In this document: positions 47,748 to 55,330 of the stretch, piece after piece
Layout of the letters: every line of letters starts with the position of its first letter
Numbering within the stretch: the first letter of the stretch is position 1
NCBI RefSeq assembly: GCF_000425285.1
Contig: NZ_AUDD01000009.1
Coordinates: 61,514-125,513, forward strand
Length of the DNA stretch: 64,000 nucleotides
Direction of reading: 5' to 3'
DNA from: Acidipropionibacterium jensenii DSM 20535
Lineage (GTDB): Bacteria; Actinomycetota; Actinomycetes; Propionibacteriales; Propionibacteriaceae
Program-made: the position numbers and the translations under genes
The notes under the pieces: generated by a model
The model's input: the letters and a program-made list of their open reading frames with translations, nothing else
Databases searched by the model: none
Told to the model about the DNA's origin: nothing

Positions 47748-48700
47748 GACGGATCGACCGCCCGGCGGGCCGCCCGCCGGGCGGCGCTGCCGGCGATCAG
47801 CGAGTCGACGGTCAGCACGATGAGGGCGATCCACACGATCCCGAAGCCGATCCACCGGGAGGTCGACATCGACTCGCCGAGCACGGCGACGCCGACGATC
47901 AGCTGCAGGATCGGGGTGATGAACTGGATCAGCCCGATCAGCGACAGCGGTATCAGCCGGGCCGCCTCGGCGAAGAAGAGCAGCGGCAGGGCGGTCACCA
48001 CACCCGAGAGCACCAGAAGTCCGGTGTGCACCCCCGCCGGTGCCAGGAAGGTCGAGCCGCCCTGGATCTGGAGGACGACGAGGAAGGCCAGGGCGACGGG
48101 GGCCAGGGTGGCGCTCTCGGCTCCCAGGGACTGCCAGGGGTCCAGCGAGACACCGATCCGGTTCTTCGCCAGCCCGTAGAGGCCGAAGCTGAAGGCCAGC
48201 ACCAGAGCGGTCCACGGCACCGTCCCGGTGGAGACGGTGAGGAAGACCGCGGCCACCAGCCCGATGCCGACCGCCACCCACTGGAGCCGGCGCAGCGTCT
48301 CGTGCAGGACCAGCACCCCCAGCCCGATGGTGACCAGGGGGTTGAGGAAGTACCCGAGGGCGGCGTCGGTGGTGTGGCCGGCGCGAACCGCCCAGACATA
48401 GGTGCCCCAGTTGCAGGTGATGAGGACCCCGGCCAGGGCGACGCCGGCGGCCAGCCCGCGGTGGTGGAGCAGGTCGCGCAGCCATTCCCAGTCGCGGCGC
48501 CAGAGCAGCACCACGGCGCAGGTGGCCATCGTCCACAGGATCCGGTGGGCCAGGATCTCCATCGCGCCGGCCGGGGCGAGTGCCACGAAGTAGAGCGGGA
48601 AGGCGCCCCAGAGCCCGTAGGCGATGAGGGCTGCGGTGACGCCGCGCCCCCGGGAGGCCTCCGCCCAGGGGGCCGAGGGGGACGGTTCCGAGGAGATCAC
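47744..48700 (-). CDS. rarD: RarD/EamA family transporter
   Basis: 318 residues, ten membrane helices of the DMT superfamily. N-terminal [28 protein letters not shown] is the RarD signature; the second half has [22 protein letters not shown]. Substrate unknown (RarD of E. coli is linked to chloramphenicol sensitivity). Convergent with gcvP. The GTG start lies 6 nt after a TACTCT hexamer, so the mRNA may be leaderless. Confidence 0.92.
   Translation of the reverse strand: MISSEPSPSAPWAEASRGRGVTAALIAYGLWGAFPLYFVALAPAGAMEILAHRILWTMATCAVVLLWRRDWEWLRDLLHHRGLAAGVALAGVLITCNWGTYVWAVRAGHTTDAALGYFLNPLVTIGLGVLVLHETLRRLQWVAVGIGLVAAVFLTVSTGTVPWTALVLAFSFGLYGLAKNRIGVSLDPWQSLGAESATLAPVALAFLVVLQIQGGSTFLAPAGVHTGLLVLSGVVTALPLLFFAEAARLIPLSLIGLIQFITPILQLIVGVAVLGESMSTSRWIGFGIVWIALIVLTVDSLIAGSAARRAARRAVDPS
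47758..47784. terminator. Bidirectional hairpin at the gcvP/rarD convergence
   Basis: Perfect 12-bp stem (47758-47769 with 47773-47784) and 3-nt loop, 10 nt past the gcvP stop and inside the end of rarD, where it encodes the Arg/Ala-rich LspA-unrelated tail RRAARRAV. Confidence 0.65.
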
Positions 48701-48706
48701 CGCGCA

Positions 48707-48712
48707 AGAGTA
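48707..48712 (-). promoter_or_regulatory. Predicted -10 of a leaderless rarD promoter
   Basis: TACTCT on the minus strand, six bases before the GTG start. Confidence 0.35.
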
Positions 48713-48781
48713 GCCCGCCTCCGCGGTATCCGATGACCGGTTCCACAGGCACCGATGCCGCTGCGGATGACACCTCGCCGA

Positions 48782-48787
48782 TAGGCT
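48782..48787 (+). promoter_or_regulatory. Predicted -10 of a leaderless ABC operon promoter
   Basis: TAGGCT, seven bases before the GTG start of the ABC ATPase gene; the same hexamer as at 5781 and 62590. Confidence 0.45.
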
Positions 48788-48794
48788 CTGACGG

Positions 48795-49724
48795 GTGAGT
48801 GATCAGACCGTCGTCTCCGCCCGTGGCCTGCGCAAGGTCTACGGAGACTTCGTGGCGGTCGACGGCATCGACTTCCGGGTCCGCCCCGGCGAGTCCTTCG
48901 GCCTGTTGGGACCCAATGGCGCCGGGAAGTCCACCACGATGCGGATGATCGGCGGCACCCTGGGCCGCTCCGGGGGAACGCTCACGGTTCTGGGCCTGGA
49001 TCCCCAGCAGCGCGGCCCCCAGGTCCGCGCCCACCTCGGCGTGGTCCCGCAGTCCGACAACCTCGACGAGGAGCTCACCGTCGGCGACAACCTGCTGACC
49101 TACGGCCGGTACTTCGGCCTGCCCACCTCCTGGCTGCGCCCCAAGGTCGCCGACCTGCTGGCCTTCGCCCAGCTCACCGAGAAGTCCGCGGAGAAGGTCC
49201 GCAATCTGTCGGGCGGCATGAAGCGGCGTCTCACCATCGCACGGGGGCTCATCAACGAACCCGGCATCCTGCTGCTCGACGAACCCACCACCGGTCTGGA
49301 CCCGCAGGCCCGCCACATCCTGTGGGACCGGCTGTTCCGACTCAAGGAGCAGGGGGTCACCCTCATCGTCACCACCCACTTCATGGACGAGGCCGAGCAG
49401 CTGTGCGACCGGCTCATCGTCGTGGACCACGGCCGGATCATGGCCGAGGGCTCCCCCGCCGACCTCATCGGCCGGTACTGCTCCCGGGAGGTCCTGGAGC
49501 TCCGGTTCGGGTCGGCCCGCAACGGTGAGGCGGTGGCCGCACTGGAGGATGTCGGGGAGCGCCGCGAGGTGCTGCCCGACCGGATCCTGGTCTACGCCGA
49601 GTCCGGGGACACCGCGATGGCCGCGGTGACCGCCCGCGGGCTCGAACCGATCACCTCGCTGGTGCGTCGCACCAGCCTGGAGGACGTCTTCCTCACCCTC
49701 ACCGGCCGCTCCCTCATCGACTGA
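48795..49724 (+). CDS. ABC-2 type exporter, ATP-binding protein
   Basis: 309 residues. Walker A GPNGAGKSTT (39-48), Q-loop VVPQSDNL, signature NLSGGMKRRL, Walker B ILLLDEPTTGLDP and switch His in VTTHFMDEAEQL. The C-terminal extension (about 225-309) is typical of NodI/DrrA-type ATPases. Powers the two permeases encoded directly downstream. Substrate unknown; family members export polysaccharides, antibiotics or lipids. Confidence 0.93.
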   Translation: MSDQTVVSARGLRKVYGDFVAVDGIDFRVRPGESFGLLGPNGAGKSTTMRMIGGTLGRSGGTLTVLGLDPQQRGPQVRAHLGVVPQSDNLDEELTVGDNLLTYGRYFGLPTSWLRPKVADLLAFAQLTEKSAEKVRNLSGGMKRRLTIARGLINEPGILLLDEPTTGLDPQARHILWDRLFRLKEQGVTLIVTTHFMDEAEQLCDRLIVVDHGRIMAEGSPADLIGRYCSREVLELRFGSARNGEAVAALEDVGERREVLPDRILVYAESGDTAMAAVTARGLEPITSLVRRTSLEDVFLTLTGRSLID

Positions 49725-49728
49725 CGCC

Positions 49729-50589
49729 ATGACCACCCGCATCCACGACGCCGGCTCCGAGATCGCCCAGCGCGGGACGCCGCTGCGCCCCGACCAGATG
49801 GCCGCCCGGATGTCGAGGCGCGGCATCTGGCAGGTGGCTCGCTGGCAGCTGCTGGCGATGCGGTCCTGGACGTGGTCCCTGATCATCGAGTCGATCGGTC
49901 AGCCGCTGCTCTACATGGTGGCGATGGGGGTTGGTCTGGGCACCCTCATCAGCGCCAACGGACGCACCGTCGACGGCGTCTCCTACCTGGTCTTCGTCGC
50001 GCCGGCGATCATGGTGCTGACCGCCACGATGAGCGCCGCCACCGAGTTCTCCTACCCGGTGATGCGGGGATTCCGCTGGGACCGGCTCTACCAGGGTCCG
50101 GCCGCCACCCCGGTGACCCCCGCCCAGATCGCCCTGGGTCACCATCTGGCGGTGATGGTCCGGTTCCTCGGCCAGGCGGTGGTGTTCTGGCTCATCATGA
50201 TCGCCTTCGGCGCAGCACCCGGGCCGTGGTCCTGGCTGTGCGTGCCCATCACGATGCTGTCCGCATCGGCCTTCGGCGCTCTCCTGCAGGGCTATGCGGC
50301 GGGTCTGGACAGCGAGGGGGAGGAGTTCAACTTCGTGCTGCGGTTCGTCGTGATGCCCCTGGTGCTGTTCTCGGGGACCTACTTCCCGCTCTCCTCGATG
50401 CCGGGCTATCTGCAGTGGATCGGCTGGATCTCCCCCATCTGGCACGGCACCGAGCTGGCCCGCGAGGTCAGCTACGGAGCCGGCGAGCCGGGATGGCTGA
50501 TCGTCGTCCACCTCGCGGTGCTCGCCGGGCTCAGCGCGGCCGGGATGGTCTGGGCCTGCCGCAACTACACCCGAAAGCTCACGCAGTGA
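49729..50589 (+). CDS. ABC-2 type exporter permease (first)
   Basis: 286 residues with about six membrane helices and an ABC-2 permease core (LYMVAMGVGLGTLI, MPLVLFSGTYFPLSSMPGYLQWIGWISPIWHGTEL). The latter motif is the NodJ-like signature. Begins 4 nt after the ATPase gene. The stop overlaps the second permease start as GTGA. The paralogous pair likely forms a heterodimer. Confidence 0.9.
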   Translation: MTTRIHDAGSEIAQRGTPLRPDQMAARMSRRGIWQVARWQLLAMRSWTWSLIIESIGQPLLYMVAMGVGLGTLISANGRTVDGVSYLVFVAPAIMVLTATMSAATEFSYPVMRGFRWDRLYQGPAATPVTPAQIALGHHLAVMVRFLGQAVVFWLIMIAFGAAPGPWSWLCVPITMLSASAFGALLQGYAAGLDSEGEEFNFVLRFVVMPLVLFSGTYFPLSSMPGYLQWIGWISPIWHGTELAREVSYGAGEPGWLIVVHLAVLAGLSAAGMVWACRNYTRKLTQ

Positions 50590-51428
50590 CTCGCCCGGCG
50601 AACAGCCAGACCCAGGAGATCATCAGGAGGCTGGAGAGACGCCGCCCGGCGCCCGGCCTCTACTCGGGAAACACCACCGCGGTGCTGGAACGGGGGCTGC
50701 GCGCCATCAGGTCCCAGAACTGGGCGGTGCTCGTCTCCGGGTTCTTCGAACCGGTGCTCTACCTGCTGGCGATGGGAGTCGGGATGGGAGGGCTGGTCGG
50801 CACCGTCGAGGGTCCCGGCGGCCATCCGATCTCCTACGCCGCCTACATCGCCCCGGCCCTGCTGGCCACCTCGGCGATGAACGGGGCGATCTACGACTCC
50901 ACCTGGAACGTCTTCTTCAAGCTCAACTTCTCCAAGCTCTACCAGGCGATGCTGCAGACCTCCCTGGGACCCCTGGACGTCGCCATCGGCGAGATCCTGC
51001 TCGCCCTGCTGCGCGGACTCCTCTACGCCCTGGGATTCATGGCGGTGCTGGTGACGATGGGCCTGGTGACCAGCTGGTGCGCGGTGCTGATGATTCCCGC
51101 CGCCCTGCTCGTCGCGCTGGGATTCGCATCATTCGGGATGGGGATCACCAGTTTCATGAAGACCTTCCAGCAGATGGACATGATCAACCTCGTGATGCTG
51201 CCGATGTTCCTGTTCTCGGCCACCCTGTACCCGATCAGCGTCTACCCGCAGCCCGTCCAGTGGATCGTGCAGGCGATGCCGCTGTGGCACGGCGTGGAGT
51301 TGATGAGACAGTTGTCGGTGGGACACCTCACCGCGGCGACCGGGGCCCACGCCCTCTACTTCCTGGTGATGTCGGGACTGGGGCTGTGGCTGACCGCCGG
51401 CCGGCTGCGAGCACTGTTCCTGCGATGA
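50586..51428 (+). CDS. ABC-2 type exporter permease (second)
   Basis: 280 residues from the GTG at 50586. Paralogue of the preceding permease: YLLAMGVGMGGLVG, GFASFGMGITSFMKTFQQMD and MLPMFLFSATLYPISVYPQPVQWI. Six membrane helices. Third gene of the transporter unit. Confidence 0.9.
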   Translation: MTRPANSQTQEIIRRLERRRPAPGLYSGNTTAVLERGLRAIRSQNWAVLVSGFFEPVLYLLAMGVGMGGLVGTVEGPGGHPISYAAYIAPALLATSAMNGAIYDSTWNVFFKLNFSKLYQAMLQTSLGPLDVAIGEILLALLRGLLYALGFMAVLVTMGLVTSWCAVLMIPAALLVALGFASFGMGITSFMKTFQQMDMINLVMLPMFLFSATLYPISVYPQPVQWIVQAMPLWHGVELMRQLSVGHLTAATGAHALYFLVMSGLGLWLTAGRLRALFLR

Positions 51429-51530
51429 GACGTCAGCCGGAAGGCCCCGGCCGGCTGCGTCGAGCCGGCCGGTTCTCGAGGGATCAGGGCCCTGGCGCAG
51501 CAGATTCGTGACTCACGGAACGGAGCAGAG

Positions 51531-52067
51531 ATGGCAGCACCCGGCGTACCGCCGCTGGTCGTGGTGATGGGGGTCTCGGGCTCGGGGAAGTCCGCCCTGG
51601 GGACTCGACTGGCGGCCCGCCTGGACCTGGCCTTCGTCGACGGGGACGATCTGCATCCGGCCCGCAACATCGCCAAGATGGCCGCCGGCCATCCCCTGGA
51701 CGACGCCGACCGGGAGCCCTGGTTGCAGATAATCGGCCGGTGGCTCGAGGACCACCGCGACCGCGGCGGGGTGGTGGCCTGCTCGGCCCTCAGGAGGAGC
51801 TATCGCGACCTCATCCGAGAGCACTGCCCCGAGGTGGTCTTCCTGCACCTGGCCGGGAACCGCGACCTCATCGTCGAGCGGGTCGCCGCACGGTCCCACC
51901 ACTTCATGCCGGCCAGTCTCGTCGACTCCCAGTTCGCCACTCTCGAACCGTTGGGCCCCGATGAGGCCGGGACCACTCTGGACATCGCCCGGACGATCCC
52001 GGATCTGGTCGTCGAGGCGGCACACTGGCTGGCCGGTCGCGGCCCCTCGGCCGCGACCGGCGGCTGA
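51531..52067 (+). CDS. gntK: Gluconokinase
   Basis: 178 residues; CGGAGCAGAG precedes the ATG. P-loop MGVSGSGKSALGTRL (about 13-27), then FVDGDDLHPARNIAKMAAGHPLDD, the gluconate-kinase signature, and ACSALRRSYRDLIR. Phosphorylates gluconate to 6-phosphogluconate for the pentose phosphate path. Alone here, with no gluconate permease nearby. Confidence 0.94.
   Translation: MAAPGVPPLVVVMGVSGSGKSALGTRLAARLDLAFVDGDDLHPARNIAKMAAGHPLDDADREPWLQIIGRWLEDHRDRGGVVACSALRRSYRDLIREHCPEVVFLHLAGNRDLIVERVAARSHHFMPASLVDSQFATLEPLGPDEAGTTLDIARTIPDLVVEAAHWLAGRGPSAATGG
52033..52060. terminator. Bidirectional hairpin at the gntK/hsp20 convergence
   Basis: Perfect 12-bp stem (52033-52044 with 52049-52060), loop CCTC, formed by the last codons of gntK. 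Only 7 nt separate the two converging stop codons, so the terminator has to be inside coding sequence. Confidence 0.65.
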
Positions 52068-52074
52068 GCTGCGC

Positions 52075-52512
52075 TCAGACCTCGACGCTGCTGCGGACGC
52101 TGCCGGCCCTGGCGGCATCGCTGTGACGCACCGAGATCTTGCGCGGCTTGGCGGCCTCGGCGACCGGAATGGTCAGGCGCAGTACGCCGTCGGAGTAGTC
52201 GGCCCCGATCTGGTCGGTGGCCAGTCCGTTGCCCAGGGTGAGCTGGCGGGCGAAGGTGCCCACCGCGCGCTCGCGGGTCAGCCACTGGGACTGCTCTCCG
52301 GCGTGGGAGCTGCGCTCGGCGCGAATGGTGAGGGTCTGGCCGTCGATGTCGATGTCGATGCTCGCCGGGTCCACCCCGGGCAGATCGAGCTCGGCGACGT
52401 AGGAGTCGCCGTCGCGGTACAGGTCCATCGGCATGGCGACCGAGGCGGGAGTCCGTGAGACTCCCGAGAACAGGCGATCCATCTCACTGAGCGAGTCAAA
52501 CGTACGTGCCAT
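52075..52512 (-). CDS. hsp20: Small heat shock protein, Hsp20 family
   Basis: 145 residues; GGAGGATG upstream of the ATG. Short N-terminal arm (MARTFDSLSEMDRLFSGV) and an alpha-crystallin domain with PMDLYRDGDSYVAELDLPGVDPASIDI, TLTIRAERS and the C-terminal strand GVLRLTIPVAEAAKPRKISV containing the assembly motif region. Holdase chaperone for unfolded proteins. Promoter is flanked by HAIR-like HspR sites (52573 and 52626). Confidence 0.95.
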   Translation of the reverse strand: MARTFDSLSEMDRLFSGVSRTPASVAMPMDLYRDGDSYVAELDLPGVDPASIDIDIDGQTLTIRAERSSHAGEQSQWLTRERAVGTFARQLTLGNGLATDQIGADYSDGVLRLTIPVAEAAKPRKISVRHSDAARAGSVRSSVEV

Positions 52513-52572
52513 CGGTGATCATCCTCCGAGTTGTGCGGTCTGTGGTCTGGGGACGATGCCCGTCCCCGGCTC

Positions 52573-52593
52573 CTTGAGCCTTGCAGACTTAAC
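52573..52593 (-). promoter_or_regulatory. HAIR-like HspR site next to the hsp20 -10
   Basis: CTTGAGC-N7-ACTTAAC, 11 of 14 matches to the actinobacterial HspR inverted repeat CTTGAGT-N7-ACTCAAG. It covers the predicted hsp20 start point and touches the -10. Confidence 0.5.
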
Positions 52594-52620
52594 TTTAGAC
52601 ACCGATACCCCAGAACCCAA
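52592..52620 (-). promoter_or_regulatory. Predicted hsp20 promoter
   Basis: Minus-strand TTGGGT (52615-52620), 17-nt spacer, TAAAGT (52592-52597). Leader of roughly 75 nt before the hsp20 ATG. Confidence 0.45.
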
Positions 52621-52625
52621 ACAGA

Positions 52626-52646
52626 GTTGAGTCTGCTTCGCTCAAT
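52626..52646 (-). promoter_or_regulatory. Second HAIR-like HspR site
   Basis: GTTGAGT-N7-GCTCAAT, again 11 of 14 matches to HAIR with the TTGAG-N9-CTCAA core intact, just upstream of the hsp20 -35. It overlaps the stop codon of the upstream hydrolase gene. Confidence 0.5.
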
Positions 52647-53325
52647 TCTGTGTCGGCCCGAGGAGAAATGGCACGACCTCGGCGAGGAACTCCTCCTGCC
52701 GGGTGATGTGCCCCCGGTGACCGCCGTCGATCTCGACCAGACGGACGTCGGGCAGTTCGGCGGCGACCAGCGCGAACCGGGTCTGGTCGAGATAGGAGTC
52801 GTTGCCCCCGGCGATCATCAGGACGGGCATCGTGATCCTGCCCAGATCCCGCCACCACTGCGGCCTCGGCCGGCCCAACTGGTCGAGGACGCGGGAGACC
52901 ATCACCGGATCGAAGCGCCGGTACCCCGACAGGGCGCCGACCTTGATGAGAGCCCCCGACCAGCGGTGGTAGACGGGTCCGGAGTCGGCACGCGATCGTG
53001 CCGGGACCGGGAGCTCCTCGAGGACCAGGCGGCTCACCCGCTGCGGGAACCTCTCGGCGATCATGCTCGCCACGTGGGCGCCCAGGGAGTGCCCCACCAG
53101 CTGGAACCGTTGGAGGCCGAGGCGATTGATCTGCGCCATCACGTCGGCCACGAAGGCCTCAAGGCAGTACCCGTCCGCCCTGCGCCGTTCCCCCACCGGA
53201 CCGTGTCCGAGCAGGGTGAGGCAGTGCGGGTCGGTGCCGAGCGGCTTGGCCGCCAGCACCAGGCCGCCCCAGGTGGTGCGCGAACTGGTGATGCCGTGCA
53301 GACAGACGATCGGATCAGTGGTCAC
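52642..53325 (-). CDS. Alpha/beta hydrolase
   Basis: 227 residues, GTG start at 53323-53325. CLHGITSSRTTWGGL gives the oxyanion region, the nucleophile elbow is QLVGHSLGAHVAS (Ser near 98), the acid in MIAGGNDSYLD and the catalytic His in IDGGHRGHITR. Substrate unknown. It is 50 nt downstream of the importer ATPase gene on the same strand and could be the last gene of that operon. Confidence 0.85.
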   Translation of the reverse strand: MTTDPIVCLHGITSSRTTWGGLVLAAKPLGTDPHCLTLLGHGPVGERRRADGYCLEAFVADVMAQINRLGLQRFQLVGHSLGAHVASMIAERFPQRVSRLVLEELPVPARSRADSGPVYHRWSGALIKVGALSGYRRFDPVMVSRVLDQLGRPRPQWWRDLGRITMPVLMIAGGNDSYLDQTRFALVAAELPDVRLVEIDGGHRGHITRQEEFLAEVVPFLLGPTQN

Positions 53326-53375
53326 CTGCGAGACATATCACGACCCGCACGAGCCCGGGCAACTCGGCGCAGGCG

Positions 53376-54200
53376 TCAGGACAGCAGGTCGAGGATGCGA
53401 CGTCGCAGCCGGCGGAACTCGGGGTCGTCCAGGGTGCGCGGTCGGGGAAGGTCGATCGGGACATCCTCCAGGACGCGCGCCGGTCTGGCGGAGAAGACGA
53501 CAATCCGGTCGGACAGCAGCAGCGCCTCCTCGACGTCATGGGTGACCATCAGGGCGGTGAACCCCTGTCTGCGCCAGAGCCGATCGATCTCGACCTGCAG
53601 GGTGGACCGGGTGAGGGCGTCGAGCTTGCCGAGCGGTTCGTCGAGCAGCAGGATCTCCGGACGTGTCACCAGGGCGCGGGCCAGTGAGGCCCGTTGAGCC
53701 ATTCCCCCCGACAGTTCGGCCGGCAGGGTCTGGCGGAATTCCTCCAGACCGACCATCTCGATCATCGCGTCGACCCGGTCCCGCCAGACCGGATCATCCC
53801 TGTGCCCCTGGACGCGGGGCCCCAGCCCGATGTTCTGCTCCACGGTGAGCCATGGCAGCAGGGTCGGGTCCTGGAAGACCAGACCTCGCGAGGGGTCGGG
53901 TCCGGTGACCCGGCGGCCGTCGACGTAGATCCTGCCGGTGAGGGGCTTGTCGAGCCCGGCCGCCAGCCTCAGCAGGGTGGACTTGCCGGACCCGGAGGGT
54001 CCCACCAGGCTCACGAAACTTCCCGGGCGGGCGGACAGACTGACATGGTCGAGCACCGGGAGGGGCTCCCCGTGACTGAGGAAGGCCTGGCTGATGTCGA
54101 GCAGGTCGATGGCTCCGCGGGTCGTCGCGGGGCGGCCCGTCCCGGTAGCTGTGTCTTTGGCTGTGTCTGTACCGGTAGCTGTGTCCGAGTCGGTCACCAT
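53376..54200 (-). CDS. ssuB: Sulfonate/nitrate-type ABC importer, ATP-binding protein
   Basis: 274 residues from the ATG at 54198-54200 (7-nt overlap with the permease stop); a GTG at 54197 giving a GTGA overlap is the alternative. Walker A GPSGSGKSTL (67-76), Q-loop VFQDPTLLPW, signature LSGGMAQRASLARAL, Walker B ILLLDEPLGKLDA and switch His in MVTHDVEEALLLSD. SsuB/TauB/NrtD type. The first 28 residues are a Thr/Asp/Gly low-complexity tail made by DNA repeats. Substrate specificity is inferred from the cysteine leader upstream, not from this protein. Confidence 0.88.
   Translation of the reverse strand: MVTDSDTATGTDTAKDTATGTGRPATTRGAIDLLDISQAFLSHGEPLPVLDHVSLSARPGSFVSLVGPSGSGKSTLLRLAAGLDKPLTGRIYVDGRRVTGPDPSRGLVFQDPTLLPWLTVEQNIGLGPRVQGHRDDPVWRDRVDAMIEMVGLEEFRQTLPAELSGGMAQRASLARALVTRPEILLLDEPLGKLDALTRSTLQVEIDRLWRRQGFTALMVTHDVEEALLLSDRIVVFSARPARVLEDVPIDLPRPRTLDDPEFRRLRRRILDLLS
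54142..54185 (-). repeat. Repeats encoding the ssuB N-terminal tail
   Basis: CCGGTAGCTGTGTC at 54142-54155 and again at 54172-54185 (30-nt period), with a related GGCTGTGTCTG between. In frame; encodes the TDTATGTDTAKDTATGTG tail. Confidence 0.6.
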
Positions 54201-55330
54201 CTCGTGAGATCCTTCTGCCATGCCAGGACGCGGTTCCTGATGGCCAGTTCGACAGTGAGCAGGGTGCCGCAGAAGATCACCATCACCGCGATCGCCGCAT
54301 ACATCGCGGGATAGGCGCTCCACCCCTTCTTCCAGTTGATGTACCAGCCGAGCCCCGCATTGACCCCCAGGGTCTCCGCGATGGTGAGCGCCACGAAGGC
54401 GGTGGGCAGGGCCATGAAGATGCCGGTGAAGATGTTCGGCAGGGCCGCCGGCAGGGAGACCTTGAGCACCAGGAACCGCGGCGAGGCGCCGAGAGTCTGG
54501 CAGACGTCGAAGTACTCCTTGGGGACCGATCGGATGCCGGCATTGGTGAGCACCGTCATCGGGAACCAGACGGTCAGTGCGACCAGGAAGACCGCCGCCC
54601 AGAAGGTGTTGGGGAAGGCGATGAAGACGATCGGGATCCAGGCCAGGGTGGGCACCGGACCGATGTACTTGACGATCGGGCTGAGCCAGTACCCGACCCG
54701 TCGCGACCATCCCATCCACATCCCGGTGGCCAGACCCGTCGCCCCGCCGATCAGCAGACCGAGGGCGAGCAGACCGGCGGAGTGGGCCACCGAGGATCCC
54801 AGCAGCACCCGGTCCGACCAGGCCTCGGTGATGAGCTGGCCGGGCGGGGGGAAGTAGGGAGGCCGTCCCCATCCGGCCTTGGCGGTGGCCAGGTCCCACG
54901 CCAGCACCACCACCGCGACCGCGATCCACCAGCTGGACCAGTGGGCGAGCCATCGCGAGGCGGCCAGCCGACGCGGGCCCGCCGGGCGGCGGGCGATCAA
55001 CCAGACCACGGCCAGGGCCACGGTGGTGCCGGCGGTGAGCACCGTCACGACCGTCTGACCGTGCACCACGAAGGAGTCCGAGTCGGGCACCAGGGCGATC
55101 ACCAGGGTCGTCACCAACCACGCGAGGAGCACGGCGGCCACCATCCGCGGGCTCGCCGTCCGCTCCTTGTGACGTCGCGTCAGCCCGGTGAGAATCCGCG
55201 GATCGGCGGCCAGCGCCTCGTCCCGCTCGCGGGTGGTGCCGGCGGTCGAGAGGGTCGGCGACCCGTCGACTGCGGCAGTGCGGGTCGCCCCGGAGGCAGC
55301 AGTGGAGACTGCAGTGGACATCGCGCTCAC
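54194..55330 (-). CDS. ssuC: Sulfonate/nitrate-type ABC importer, permease
   Basis: 378 residues from the GTG at 55328-55330, overlapping the binding-protein stop as GTGA (another GTG is 3 nt earlier). The C-terminal two thirds is a BPD_transp_1 permease with the ATPase-contact motif EYFDVCQTLGASPRFLVLKVSLPAALPNI. Two extra membrane helices (about 64-82 and 94-113) precede the usual six, and about 60 soluble residues precede those, so it is longer than the typical 250-residue SsuC. Confidence 0.88.
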   Translation of the reverse strand: MSAMSTAVSTAASGATRTAAVDGSPTLSTAGTTRERDEALAADPRILTGLTRRHKERTASPRMVAAVLLAWLVTTLVIALVPDSDSFVVHGQTVVTVLTAGTTVALAVVWLIARRPAGPRRLAASRWLAHWSSWWIAVAVVVLAWDLATAKAGWGRPPYFPPPGQLITEAWSDRVLLGSSVAHSAGLLALGLLIGGATGLATGMWMGWSRRVGYWLSPIVKYIGPVPTLAWIPIVFIAFPNTFWAAVFLVALTVWFPMTVLTNAGIRSVPKEYFDVCQTLGASPRFLVLKVSLPAALPNIFTGIFMALPTAFVALTIAETLGVNAGLGWYINWKKGWSAYPAMYAAIAVMVIFCGTLLTVELAIRNRVLAWQKDLTRW

